From Streptomyces pseudovenezuelae (GTDB lineage: Bacteria > Actinomycetota > Actinomycetes > Streptomycetales > Streptomycetaceae): a DNA stretch of 64,000 bases. Positions 56,808-64,000 of the stretch are shown piece after piece. Position numbers and translations under genes: made by a program. Where the stretch lies: NCBI RefSeq assembly GCF_001513955.1, contig NZ_KQ948144.1:254853-318852 (forward strand), in the 5' to 3' direction. The notes beneath the pieces were generated by a model, which ran no database searches, was not told the origin of the DNA, and saw only the letters and a program-made list of their open reading frames with translations. The first letter of the stretch is position 1. The number at the start of each line of letters is the position of its first letter.

Positions 56808-57839
56808 ATGCAGCTGAGAACCGTACTCGCGACCACCACCGCGGCCCTGGCGGCGGCGACCTGCCTGACAGCGGCAGGGCCCGCCGTCGCCTCGGCCCCG
56901 GCTCCGGTCAGCCACGCCTGCTCCCCGTCCGTCTCCCTCGACCGCTTCTCCGACGCGCTCGACAAGACGACGTACGACGGCACCTTCGTGGGCAACCTCT
57001 CCGCGCTCGCGGTGGACCGGGACGGCTCCCTCGCCGCCCTCTCCGACCGCTCCGCCCTCTTCGGCCTGGACGCGAGGACCCTCGCGCCGGCGTCGGTCGT
57101 CCCGCTCGCCGACGAGAAGGGCGCCGCGCTGGACTCCGAGGGCCTGGCGATCGACCGGGACGGCACCCGGCTGATCACCTCGGAGACCGGGCCGTCGATC
57201 CGCCGCTACAGCGCCGACGGGAAGATCCTCGACCGGCTCCCCGTCCCGGCCGCCCTCCAGGTCGCCCCGGCGGGCCGCGCCACCTCCAACCAGACCTTCG
57301 AGGGCCTGACCTTCATGAACGGCGGCCGCACCCTGCTCGCCGCCATGGAGTACGCGCTCTCCGGCGACACGGCAGGGATCGTGCGCTTCCAGACCTGGCA
57401 GCGGCACGGGAAGAGCTGGCGGCCCGGCGCCCAGTACGCCTACCGCACCGACGCCGCCTTCCTCGGCGTCCCCGAGGTCCAGGCCCTCCCCGACGGCCGC
57501 CTCCTCGTCCTGGAGCGCGGCTTCACCTCCGGCGTGGGCAACACGGTCCGCCTCTACCTGGCCGACCCCCGCCACGCGACGGACACCAGCGGCACCGAGA
57601 ACCTGACGGGGCAGTCGGGCGTACGCCTGATCAGGAAGACCCTGCTCACGGACATCGCGAGCTGCCCCACCCTGGGCGCCACGGCCAAGCAGCCCCAGCC
57701 GAACCCGCTTCTGGACAACATCGAGGGCATGGTCGTCACGGGCCGGGACAAGGGCCGCCTGAAGGTTCTGCTGGTCAGCGACGACAACCAGAACGCGGTG
57801 CAGACGACCCGGTTGTACTACCTGCGGGTCCGCGTCTGA
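56808..57839 (+). CDS. Secreted esterase-like (phytase-like) beta-propeller protein
   Basis: A 343-residue exported protein of the esterase-like activity of phytase family. A signal peptide (MQLRTVLATTTAALAAATCL, cleavage near AVASA) is followed by repeated propeller strands: GNLSALAVDRDGSLAALSDRS, DSEGLAIDRDGTRLITSETG, NQTFEGLTFMNGGRTLLAAMEY, and a final LLDNIEGMVV. Catalysis in this family is poorly defined, so the substrate is unknown. Transcribed with the strand of the ABC exporter but 92 bp upstream of it. Confidence 0.85.
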   Translation: MQLRTVLATTTAALAAATCLTAAGPAVASAPAPVSHACSPSVSLDRFSDALDKTTYDGTFVGNLSALAVDRDGSLAALSDRSALFGLDARTLAPASVVPLADEKGAALDSEGLAIDRDGTRLITSETGPSIRRYSADGKILDRLPVPAALQVAPAGRATSNQTFEGLTFMNGGRTLLAAMEYALSGDTAGIVRFQTWQRHGKSWRPGAQYAYRTDAAFLGVPEVQALPDGRLLVLERGFTSGVGNTVRLYLADPRHATDTSGTENLTGQSGVRLIRKTLLTDIASCPTLGATAKQPQPNPLLDNIEGMVVTGRDKGRLKVLLVSDDNQNAVQTTRLYYLRVRV

Positions 57840-57931
57840 CCACTCTTTGTTGCGGAGGGATGAAATCCGCTTCCGTCCGCGTTGGTGCCTTCCGGTAGAT
57901 CAGGACGACGAACGAACCGGAGGGCACCCGC

Positions 57932-60900
57932 GTGACACCGCAACGGGGATGGGCACGACGACTGGCCGGGTACGCCTGGCGCTACCCCAAGGACGTCGTC
58001 CTCGCCCTGGGCTCCTCCCTCGGCGGCATGGCCGTCATGGCGGTCGTCCCCCTGATCACCAAGGTGATCATCGACGACGTCATCGGCGACCACACCCGGG
58101 ACATGGCTCCCTGGGCGGGCGCCCTGATCGTCGCGGCGGTCCTCGTCTACGTCCTCACCTACATCCGCCGCTACTACGGCGGCCGCCTCGCCCTCGACGT
58201 GCAGCACGACCTGCGCACGGAGATGTTCGGCACGATCACCCGCCTCGACGGCCGCCGCCAGGACGAGCTGTCCACGGGCCAGGTCGTGGGACGGGCCACC
58301 AGCGACCTCCAGCTGATCCAGGGCCTGCTCTTCATGCTGCCGATGACGATCGGCAACTTCGCGCTCTTCGTGATCTCCCTGGTCGTGATGGCCTGGCTGT
58401 CGATCCCGCTCACCCTGGTCGCCCTGGCGGTCGCCCCGGCCCTGTGGGTGATCGCCAAGCGCTCCCGCTCCCGGCTGCACCCCGCCACCTGGTACGCCCA
58501 GGCCCAGGCCGCCGCCGTCGCGGGCGTGGTCGACGGCGCGGTCAGCGGCGTACGCGTGGTCAAGGGCTTCGGGCAGGAGGACCAGGAGACCGGGAAGCTC
58601 CGCGAGGTCGGCCGCCGTCTGTACGCGGGCCGGCTGCGCACGATCCGCTTCAACTCGAAGTACACCCCGGCGCTCCAGGCCGTCCCCGCCCTCGGCCAGG
58701 TCGCGATGCTCGCCCTCGGCGGCTGGCTCGCGGTCGGCGGTCACATCACCCTCGGCACCTTCGTCGCCTTCTCCACCTACCTCGCCCAGCTCGTCGGCCC
58801 GGTCCGCATGCTCGCGATGGTCCTCACGGTCGGCCAGCAGGCCCGCGCCGGCACCGAGCGCGTCCTGGAGCTGATCGACACCGAGCCGTATCTGCAGGAC
58901 GGCACCAAGGAGCTCCCCGCCGACGCCCCGGCCACCGTCGAGTTCGACGACGTGTCCTTCGGCTACGACCACGAGCGGCCGGTTCTCGACGGGCTCAGCT
59001 TCGAGATCCGCCCCGGCGAGACCCTCGCGGTCGTCGGCTCCTCCGGCTCGGGCAAGTCCACGGTCTCCCTGCTCCTGCCGCGTTTCTACGACGTCACCCA
59101 CGGAGCCGTCCTCATCGGCGGCCACGACGTCCGCGAACTCACCCTGGACTCCCTGCGCTCCGCGATCGGCCTGGTCCCCGAGGACTCCTTCCTGTTCTCG
59201 GACACGATCCGCAACAACATCGCCTACGGCCGTCCCGACGCGACCCCGGAAGAGGTCGTGAAGGCCGCCCGCGCCGCCCAGGCGGACCGTTTCGTCGCCG
59301 AGCTCCCCGAGGGCTACGACACCACGGTCGGTGAACACGGCCTCACCCTCTCCGGCGGCCAGCGCCAGCGCGTCGCGCTCGCCCGGGCGATCCTCACCGA
59401 CCCCCGCCTGCTCGTCCTCGACGACGCCACCTCCGCCGTGGACGCCCAGGTCGAGCACGAGATCCACGAGGCCCTCAAGCACGTCATGGAGGGCCGCACC
59501 ACCCTCCTCATCGCCCACCGCCGCTCCACGCTGAACCTCGCCGACCGCATCGCCGTCCTGGAGCACGGCCGCCTCGCCGACGTCGGCACCCACGAGGAGC
59601 TGGAGCAGCGCTCGGCCCTCTACCGCCGCCTGCTCACCGACCCCGACGGCCTCGGGGGCGTCTCCCCGGGCCACGCCCAGCCGGTCGCCGTCCAGGAGGA
59701 CACCTCCGTACGCGACGAACTGGACGCCGAGTTCGACGCCGAGCGCGGGGTCACCCCCCGCCTGTGGACCGGCGACCGCGAGCGCAAGGACCTGGCCCTG
59801 GCCGGCACCCCGGCCACCCCCGAGCTCCTCGCCGAGGTCGACGCGTTGCCCCCGGCGACGGACGTCCCCGACATCGACGAGGCCCGCGCGGTCACACCCG
59901 AGGAGTCGTACGGCCTGCGCCGGCTGCTGCGGGGCTTCGGCCGCCCGCTGCTGATCAGCCTGGGCCTGGTCGCCGTGGACGCCGGCATGGGCCTGCTGCT
60001 CCCGGTGATGATCCGGCACGGCATCGACGACGGCGTCTCGCGGATGGCCGTCGGGGCGGTCTGGACGGCGACCCTGCTCGCCCTGCTCTCGGTGCTCGTC
60101 CAGTGGACCGCCCAGATCGGCGAGACCCGGATGACCGGACGCACCGGCGAACGGGTCCTGTACTCCCTGCGTCTGAAGATCTTCGCCCAGCTCCAGCGGC
60201 TCGGACTCGACTACTACGAGCGGGAGTTGACCGGCCGGATCATGACGAGGATGACGACGGACGTCGACGCCCTGTCGACCTTCCTGCAGACCGGCCTGGT
60301 CACCGCGTTCGTCTCGGTCGTCACCTTCTTCGGCATCATGGTCGCCCTGCTGGTGCTCGACGTACAGCTGGCGCTGGTCGTCTTCGCGACCCTGCCGCCG
60401 CTGATCGTCGCCACGTACTTCTTCCGCAAGGCGAGCGTGAAGGCGTACGAACTCGCCCGTGAGCGCGTCTCGTTGGTCAACGCCGACCTCCAGGAGTCGG
60501 TGTCGGGGCTGCGGATCGTGCAGGCGTTCCGCCGCGAGCGGGACGGCGGGGCGCGGTTCGCGGAGCGCAGCGACAGCTACCGCCAGGCCCGTATCCGGGG
60601 CCAGTGGCTGATCTCGATCTACTTCCCCTTCGTTCAGCTGCTGTCCTCGGTGGCCGCGGCGGCCGTCCTGATCGCGGGCGCGGGGCGGGTGGACGCGGCG
60701 ACGCTGACGACCGGAGCCCTGGTCGCCTACCTCCTCTACATCGACCTGTTCTTCGCCCCGGTCCAGCAGCTGTCCCAGGTCTTCGACGGCTACCAGCAGG
60801 CGACCGTCTCCCTGGGCCGCATCCAGGAACTGCTCCGGGAACCGACGTCCACGAAGGCGGCCGAGGAGCCGCTGGAAGTCCTCTCGCTGCGCGGCGAAGT

Positions 60901-61636
60901 CGCCTTCGAGGACGTGCGCTTCGCGTACGGGGACGACGAGGAGGCCCTCGGCGGGATCGACCTGAAGATCCCCGCCGGCCAGACCGTCGCCTTCGTCGGC
61001 GAGACGGGCGCGGGCAAGTCCACCCTGGTCAAGCTGGTGGCCCGGTTCTACGACCCGACGGACGGCCGGGTCACGGTCGACGGCACCGATCTGCGCGCCC
61101 TGGACCTGACCTCCTACCGCCACCGCCTGGGAGTGGTCCCGCAGGAGGCGTACCTCTTCCAGGGCACGGTCCGCGACGCCATCGCCTACGGCCGCCCGGA
61201 CGCCACCGACGCCCAGGTCGAGGCGGCGGCCCGCGCGGTCGGCGCCCACGAGATGATCGCCACGCTGGAGGGCGGCTACCTGCACGAGGTCGCCGAACGC
61301 GGCCGCAACCTCTCCGCCGGCCAGCGCCAGCTGATCGCGCTGGCCCGGGCCGAACTGGTCGACCCGGACATCCTGCTCCTCGACGAGGCCACGGCAGCCC
61401 TGGACCTGGCCACCGAGGCCCTGGTGAACCAGGCCACCGACCGTCTCGCGGGCCGCCGTACGACCCTCGTCGTGGCCCACCGCCTGACCACGGCGGCCCG
61501 TGCCGACCGGGTCGTGGTCATGGATCACGGCCGTGTGGTCGAGGACGGCACCCACGACGAACTGCTCGCGCGGGACGGCCGATACGCGCAGCTGTGGCGG
61601 ACGTTCGTAGGGGAGCCGGTCGAGGTGTCTCCCTGA
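57932..61636 (+). CDS. Two-in-one ABC exporter (TMD-NBD-TMD-NBD)
   Basis: A 1234-residue multidrug/lipid-type exporter formed by two fused half-transporters. Each half has about six membrane helices and an ATPase domain. NBD1: Walker [12 protein letters not shown], signature LSGGQRQRV, Walker [15 protein letters not shown]2: Walker [11 protein letters not shown], signature LSAGQRQLI, Walker [12 protein letters not shown]. The catalytic Glu of NBD1 is Asp, so the two ATP sites are unequal; NBD2 has a non-standard LSAGQ signature. Fusion of the usual heterodimer gives a single polypeptide. GTG at 57932 follows GGAGG. Substrate unknown. Confidence 0.92.
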   Translation: MTPQRGWARRLAGYAWRYPKDVVLALGSSLGGMAVMAVVPLITKVIIDDVIGDHTRDMAPWAGALIVAAVLVYVLTYIRRYYGGRLALDVQHDLRTEMFGTITRLDGRRQDELSTGQVVGRATSDLQLIQGLLFMLPMTIGNFALFVISLVVMAWLSIPLTLVALAVAPALWVIAKRSRSRLHPATWYAQAQAAAVAGVVDGAVSGVRVVKGFGQEDQETGKLREVGRRLYAGRLRTIRFNSKYTPALQAVPALGQVAMLALGGWLAVGGHITLGTFVAFSTYLAQLVGPVRMLAMVLTVGQQARAGTERVLELIDTEPYLQDGTKELPADAPATVEFDDVSFGYDHERPVLDGLSFEIRPGETLAVVGSSGSGKSTVSLLLPRFYDVTHGAVLIGGHDVRELTLDSLRSAIGLVPEDSFLFSDTIRNNIAYGRPDATPEEVVKAARAAQADRFVAELPEGYDTTVGEHGLTLSGGQRQRVALARAILTDPRLLVLDDATSAVDAQVEHEIHEALKHVMEGRTTLLIAHRRSTLNLADRIAVLEHGRLADVGTHEELEQRSALYRRLLTDPDGLGGVSPGHAQPVAVQEDTSVRDELDAEFDAERGVTPRLWTGDRERKDLALAGTPATPELLAEVDALPPATDVPDIDEARAVTPEESYGLRRLLRGFGRPLLISLGLVAVDAGMGLLLPVMIRHGIDDGVSRMAVGAVWTATLLALLSVLVQWTAQIGETRMTGRTGERVLYSLRLKIFAQLQRLGLDYYERELTGRIMTRMTTDVDALSTFLQTGLVTAFVSVVTFFGIMVALLVLDVQLALVVFATLPPLIVATYFFRKASVKAYELARERVSLVNADLQESVSGLRIVQAFRRERDGGARFAERSDSYRQARIRGQWLISIYFPFVQLLSSVAAAAVLIAGAGRVDAATLTTGALVAYLLYIDLFFAPVQQLSQVFDGYQQATVSLGRIQELLREPTSTKAAEEPLEVLSLRGEVAFEDVRFAYGDDEEALGGIDLKIPAGQTVAFVGETGAGKSTLVKLVARFYDPTDGRVTVDGTDLRALDLTSYRHRLGVVPQEAYLFQGTVRDAIAYGRPDATDAQVEAAARAVGAHEMIATLEGGYLHEVAERGRNLSAGQRQLIALARAELVDPDILLLDEATAALDLATEALVNQATDRLAGRRTTLVVAHRLTTAARADRVVVMDHGRVVEDGTHDELLARDGRYAQLWRTFVGEPVEVSP

Positions 61637-61710
61637 CGGTCGTGCAACCGTCCGACATGGGTTCTGCGTCCGTACACCTGTACGCCCAGAAAGCTGCGGG
61701 AGGGACGGCA

Positions 61711-62100
61711 GTGAAGAGTGGAGCGATACGGCGGCTCGCGACGGGGCTTGCCGTGGCGGCGGCGGCCGGGATGCTCGGGGTCGCGGTGCCGGGACAGGCG
61801 CACGCCGCGGCCACGTCGTGCGAGGGGCGCAAGGTCAGATCGTTTCCGTTCTCCACCGGCACGGTGGAGGTCTACAAGCGGAACGGTTACGTGTGCGCGA
61901 TCACGCTTCCCAGGCGTGCGGGGGCCCGCCAGTACATGATGGTGAGCCTGCGCGCGTACGGGCTGCGGCCGGTCGAGGACGCGGGCCGGTACAAGTACCG
62001 GGCCGGCCCTGTCACCGTGCACGCCGGCCAGCGCAAGGTGTGGATCAAGGGCGGGGTGGGGCGGGGCAGGTACGACTCGGACGGCTGGATCCGGCTCTGA
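61711..62100 (+). CDS. Small secreted basic protein, function unknown
   Basis: A 129-residue secreted protein. A signal peptide (MKSGAIRRLATGLAVAAAAGML, cleavage near AHAAA) precedes a compact domain with two Cys residues (TSCEG and YVCAITL), probably a disulfide, and Tyr/Arg/Gly-rich strands. GTG at 61711 follows GGGAGGGA. No family recognised. It stands alone between the ABC exporter and an S37 peptidase. Confidence 0.75.
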   Translation: MKSGAIRRLATGLAVAAAAGMLGVAVPGQAHAAATSCEGRKVRSFPFSTGTVEVYKRNGYVCAITLPRRAGARQYMMVSLRAYGLRPVEDAGRYKYRAGPVTVHAGQRKVWIKGGVGRGRYDSDGWIRL

Positions 62101-62210
62101 CCCACAGACTCCTCACAGGGTTTTCCCCATCGAGGTGCCATCTCCCCTGGTGCGGAGCGCACTTGCGCCGCTAGCGTCCGGCGCACATCTGTACTCACAG
62201 GGGAGGGTGC

Positions 62211-63650
62211 ATGCGCAAGGCGCTCAGATGGCTTCTCGCGCTGGTCGTGCTCATAGGCACGGTCGGCACGGCAGGGGTGGCCACCGCCGCCGAGCCGGAG
62301 GCCAGAGGCACCGGTGCCACCACCGACATCAAGGATCAGCTCCTCGCCGTTCCGGGGATGAGCCTGATCGAGGAGAAGCCGTACACCGGTTACCGCTTCT
62401 TCGTCCTGAACTACACCCAGCCGGTCGACCACCGGCACCCGTCCAAGGGCACGTTCCAGCAGCGGATCACCGTGCTGCACAAGGACGTGAGCCGGCCGAC
62501 GGTCTTCTACACCGGCGGCTACAACGTCTCCACCACGCCTCGCCGCAGTGAGCCGACCCAGATCGTGGACGGCAACCAGGTCTCCATGGAGTACCGCTTC
62601 TTCACGCCCTCCCGGCCCGCCCCGGCGGACTGGAGCAAGCTGGACATCTGGCAGGCCGCCAGCGACCAGCACCGCATCTTCAAGGCGCTGAAGAAGATCT
62701 ACGCGAAGAACTGGCTCTCCACGGGCGGCTCCAAGGGCGGCATGACCGCCACCTACTTCGAGCGCTTCTATCCGCGGGACATGGACGGAGTCGTCGCCTA
62801 CGTCGCCCCCAACGACGTGGTGAACAACGAGGACTCGGCCTACGACCGCTTCTTCGCGAAGGTCGGCACCGAGGAGTGCCGCGACCGGCTGAACGCGGTG
62901 CAGCGCGAGGCCCTGGTCCGGCGCGAGTCCCTGGAGAAGAAGTACGCCGACTACGCGGCGGCGGAGGGCCTCACCTTCACCACCGTCGGCAGCCTCGACA
63001 AGGCGTACGAGGCCGTCGTACTCGACTACGTCTGGGGCTTCTGGCAGTACAACCTGCTCGCCAACTGCGGGGACGACGCGCTGATCCCGGCAAACGCGAA
63101 GACCGCGACCGACGACCAGATCTGGAACTCGGTCGACACGATCTCCGGCTTCTCCGCCTACGCCGACCAGGGTCTGGAGACGTACACGCCGTACTACTAC
63201 CAGGCGGCCACCCAGCTGGGCGCGCCGACGATCAGGTTCCCGCACATCGAGAAGAAGTACATCCGCTACGGCTACCAGCCGCCGCGCAACTTCGTCCCGC
63301 GCAGCATCCCGACGAAGTTCCAGCCGTACGCGATGCGGGACGTGGACACCTGGGTACGGAACAACGCCCACCACATGCTGTGGGTCTACGGCCAGAACGA
63401 CCCGTGGGGCGCGGAGCGATTCCGCGTCGACAAGGGGGCGAAGGACGCGTACGTGTTCACCGCGCCCGGCATGAACCACGGGGCGAACGTCGCCGGTCTG
63501 GTCGCCGACCAGAAGGCGTTCGCCACGGCCAGGATCCTCGCCTGGGCGGGTGTCCCGGCCCCGGCCGTGACCGCGGCCAAGCCGCTCGCGACGTTCGACA
63601 GGAAGCTGGACGTGCGGGACGTGGAGCGCGAGCCCACCCTGCGTCCGTAG
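62211..63650 (+). CDS. Secreted S37-type tripeptidyl/prolyl aminopeptidase
   Basis: A 479-residue secreted serine peptidase of the PS-10 (S37) group. The signal peptide MRKALRWLLALVVLIGTVGTAGVATAA is followed by FVLNYTQPVDHRHPSKGTFQQRI, characteristic of the family. The nucleophile elbow is STGGSKGGM (Gly-x-Ser-x-Gly). The C-terminal part holds a likely catalytic Asp in VYGQNDPW and His in PGMNHGANV. ATG at 62211 follows AGGGGAGG. Known members trim tripeptides or Xaa-Pro from protein N-termini outside the cell. A strong hairpin follows. Confidence 0.92.
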   Translation: MRKALRWLLALVVLIGTVGTAGVATAAEPEARGTGATTDIKDQLLAVPGMSLIEEKPYTGYRFFVLNYTQPVDHRHPSKGTFQQRITVLHKDVSRPTVFYTGGYNVSTTPRRSEPTQIVDGNQVSMEYRFFTPSRPAPADWSKLDIWQAASDQHRIFKALKKIYAKNWLSTGGSKGGMTATYFERFYPRDMDGVVAYVAPNDVVNNEDSAYDRFFAKVGTEECRDRLNAVQREALVRRESLEKKYADYAAAEGLTFTTVGSLDKAYEAVVLDYVWGFWQYNLLANCGDDALIPANAKTATDDQIWNSVDTISGFSAYADQGLETYTPYYYQAATQLGAPTIRFPHIEKKYIRYGYQPPRNFVPRSIPTKFQPYAMRDVDTWVRNNAHHMLWVYGQNDPWGAERFRVDKGAKDAYVFTAPGMNHGANVAGLVADQKAFATARILAWAGVPAPAVTAAKPLATFDRKLDVRDVEREPTLRP

Positions 63651-63660
63651 TCCGCGCGCC

Positions 63661-63692
63661 GCGCCCGGCCGGGAGTCACAACGGCCGGGCGC
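63661..63692. terminator. Bidirectional terminator overlapping a gene end
   Basis: GCGCCCGGCC pairs with GGCCGGGCGC (10-bp stem, 12-base loop). The stop codon of the minus-strand gene (63676-63678) lies in the loop. Confidence 0.85.
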
Positions 63693-64000
63693 AGCCCACC
63701 GGCTGAGGGCCGCCCAGCTGCACGTACAGGGCGGTCGACAGCGGGCACCGGCTGCGCGTGGCGACCGCCTTCACCACCTTGTACTGCGGTTTCCTCGCGC
63801 CCTTGCCGTCGCACGCGGTCTCCCGGACCTGCCCGTCGCCCGAGCCGTACACGCAGTCGCCGACGATGGTCCGGGGTCCGCCCCCGCCGCCGGGATCACC
63901 GGGGTGCGGCGGCTCCAGGTTGCGCATGCAGGCGTACCCCTGCGGGACCGCCCCGTCGCCGTCCTCGTCGGAGAGCCGGCTCTGCTCACTGATGTGCAGC
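63676..64000 (-). CDS. C-terminal end of a secreted LppU-like protein, partial
   Basis: The last 107 codons of a minus-strand gene that begins beyond base 64000. The readable part has a Gly/Pro linker (PPHPGDPGGGGG), then a Cys-rich globular end with VGDCVYGSGDGQV, ACDGKGARKPQYKVVKAVATRSRCP and VGCARPL. This Cys spacing and VGDCV start resemble the LppU/septum-formation-like domain of actinobacterial cell-surface proteins. No start, signal peptide or membrane segment is in view. The stop sits in a terminator loop. Confidence 0.6.
   Translation of the reverse strand, partial: LHISEQSRLSDEDGDGAVPQGYACMRNLEPPHPGDPGGGGGPRTIVGDCVYGSGDGQVRETACDGKGARKPQYKVVKAVATRSRCPLSTALYVQLGGPQPVGCARPL

Noticed and set aside
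57818..61555. A 1245-codon open frame on the minus strand opposite the ABC exporter
   Set aside because: It mirrors the exporter's codon pattern; its product is low-complexity Asp/Gly/Arg/Val-rich with no family motifs. GC-rich third positions keep the antisense frame open.

Overview
The window is high-GC actinobacterial chromosome and reads as a Streptomyces core segment. The strongest organism markers are an adpA/bldH gene with a single TTA (bldA-dependent) codon, the ornA-adpA pair, a complete desABCD desferrioxamine operon with iron boxes, a cebR-cebEFG locus with a perfect CebR box, and paired XRE/DUF397 regulators. Most genes can be placed with good confidence. Gene names below rest on motif and neighbourhood recognition, not on a database search.

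Layout. 0-4.3 kb: cellobiose/cello-oligosaccharide ABC importer (cebE, cebF, partial cebG) divergent from its LacI-type repressor cebR. 4.4-6.4 kb: an SDR oxidoreductase divergent from a LysR regulator, then a strong terminator and tRNA-His. 6.5-9.1 kb: ornA, adpA and a small membrane protein, all on the minus strand. 9.4-14 kb: universal stress protein, glmS with a small upstream gene, and a Tat-exported metallophosphatase with a candidate PHO box. 14.1-15.7 kb: a single protein joining a degenerate sigma-like region, a ZAS zinc motif, a membrane helix and a ricin-type lectin domain. 15.8-23 kb: desferrioxamine biosynthesis (desABCD) and uptake/reduction (desE and a siderophore-interacting protein), each unit preceded by an iron box. 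23.1-29.4 kb: leucine/branched-chain acyl-CoA catabolic operon (acdH, hydroxymethylglutaryl-CoA lyase, acyl-CoA carboxylase alpha and beta subunits) divergent from a TetR regulator with two operator-like palindromes and an apparently leaderless start.

29.5-32.4 kb holds a TIR - membrane helix - beta-propeller protein sitting among lipid-catabolism genes. 32.5-39.7 kb returns to metabolism: a second acyl-CoA dehydrogenase, tesB, an unidentified conserved protein, a PucR regulator, and an overlapping ureohydrolase/ThDP-enzyme pair that may run the end of a 2-ketoarginine route.

39.9-52.2 kb is the most interesting part, a composite defence island. An RloA-type AAA ATPase and RloB-type Toprim-like pair leads into hsdM-hsdS. 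An XRE/DUF397 pair and two coupled small genes follow, and then hsdR with a YgjP-like zinc metallopeptidase 4 bp behind it. The hsdS gene is clearly more AT-rich than its surroundings. No integrase, transposase or CRISPR array was seen.

52.3-64 kb is mostly envelope and secreted functions: an endonuclease I, a polytopic ArnT-like glycosyltransferase with a Gly-rich insert, a class A beta-lactamase-like serine hydrolase, a phytase-like esterase, a two-in-one ABC exporter with unequal ATPase sites, a small secreted protein, an S37 peptidase and the C-terminal end of a secreted protein that leaves the window. Almost every convergent gene pair is separated by a strong GC-rich hairpin.
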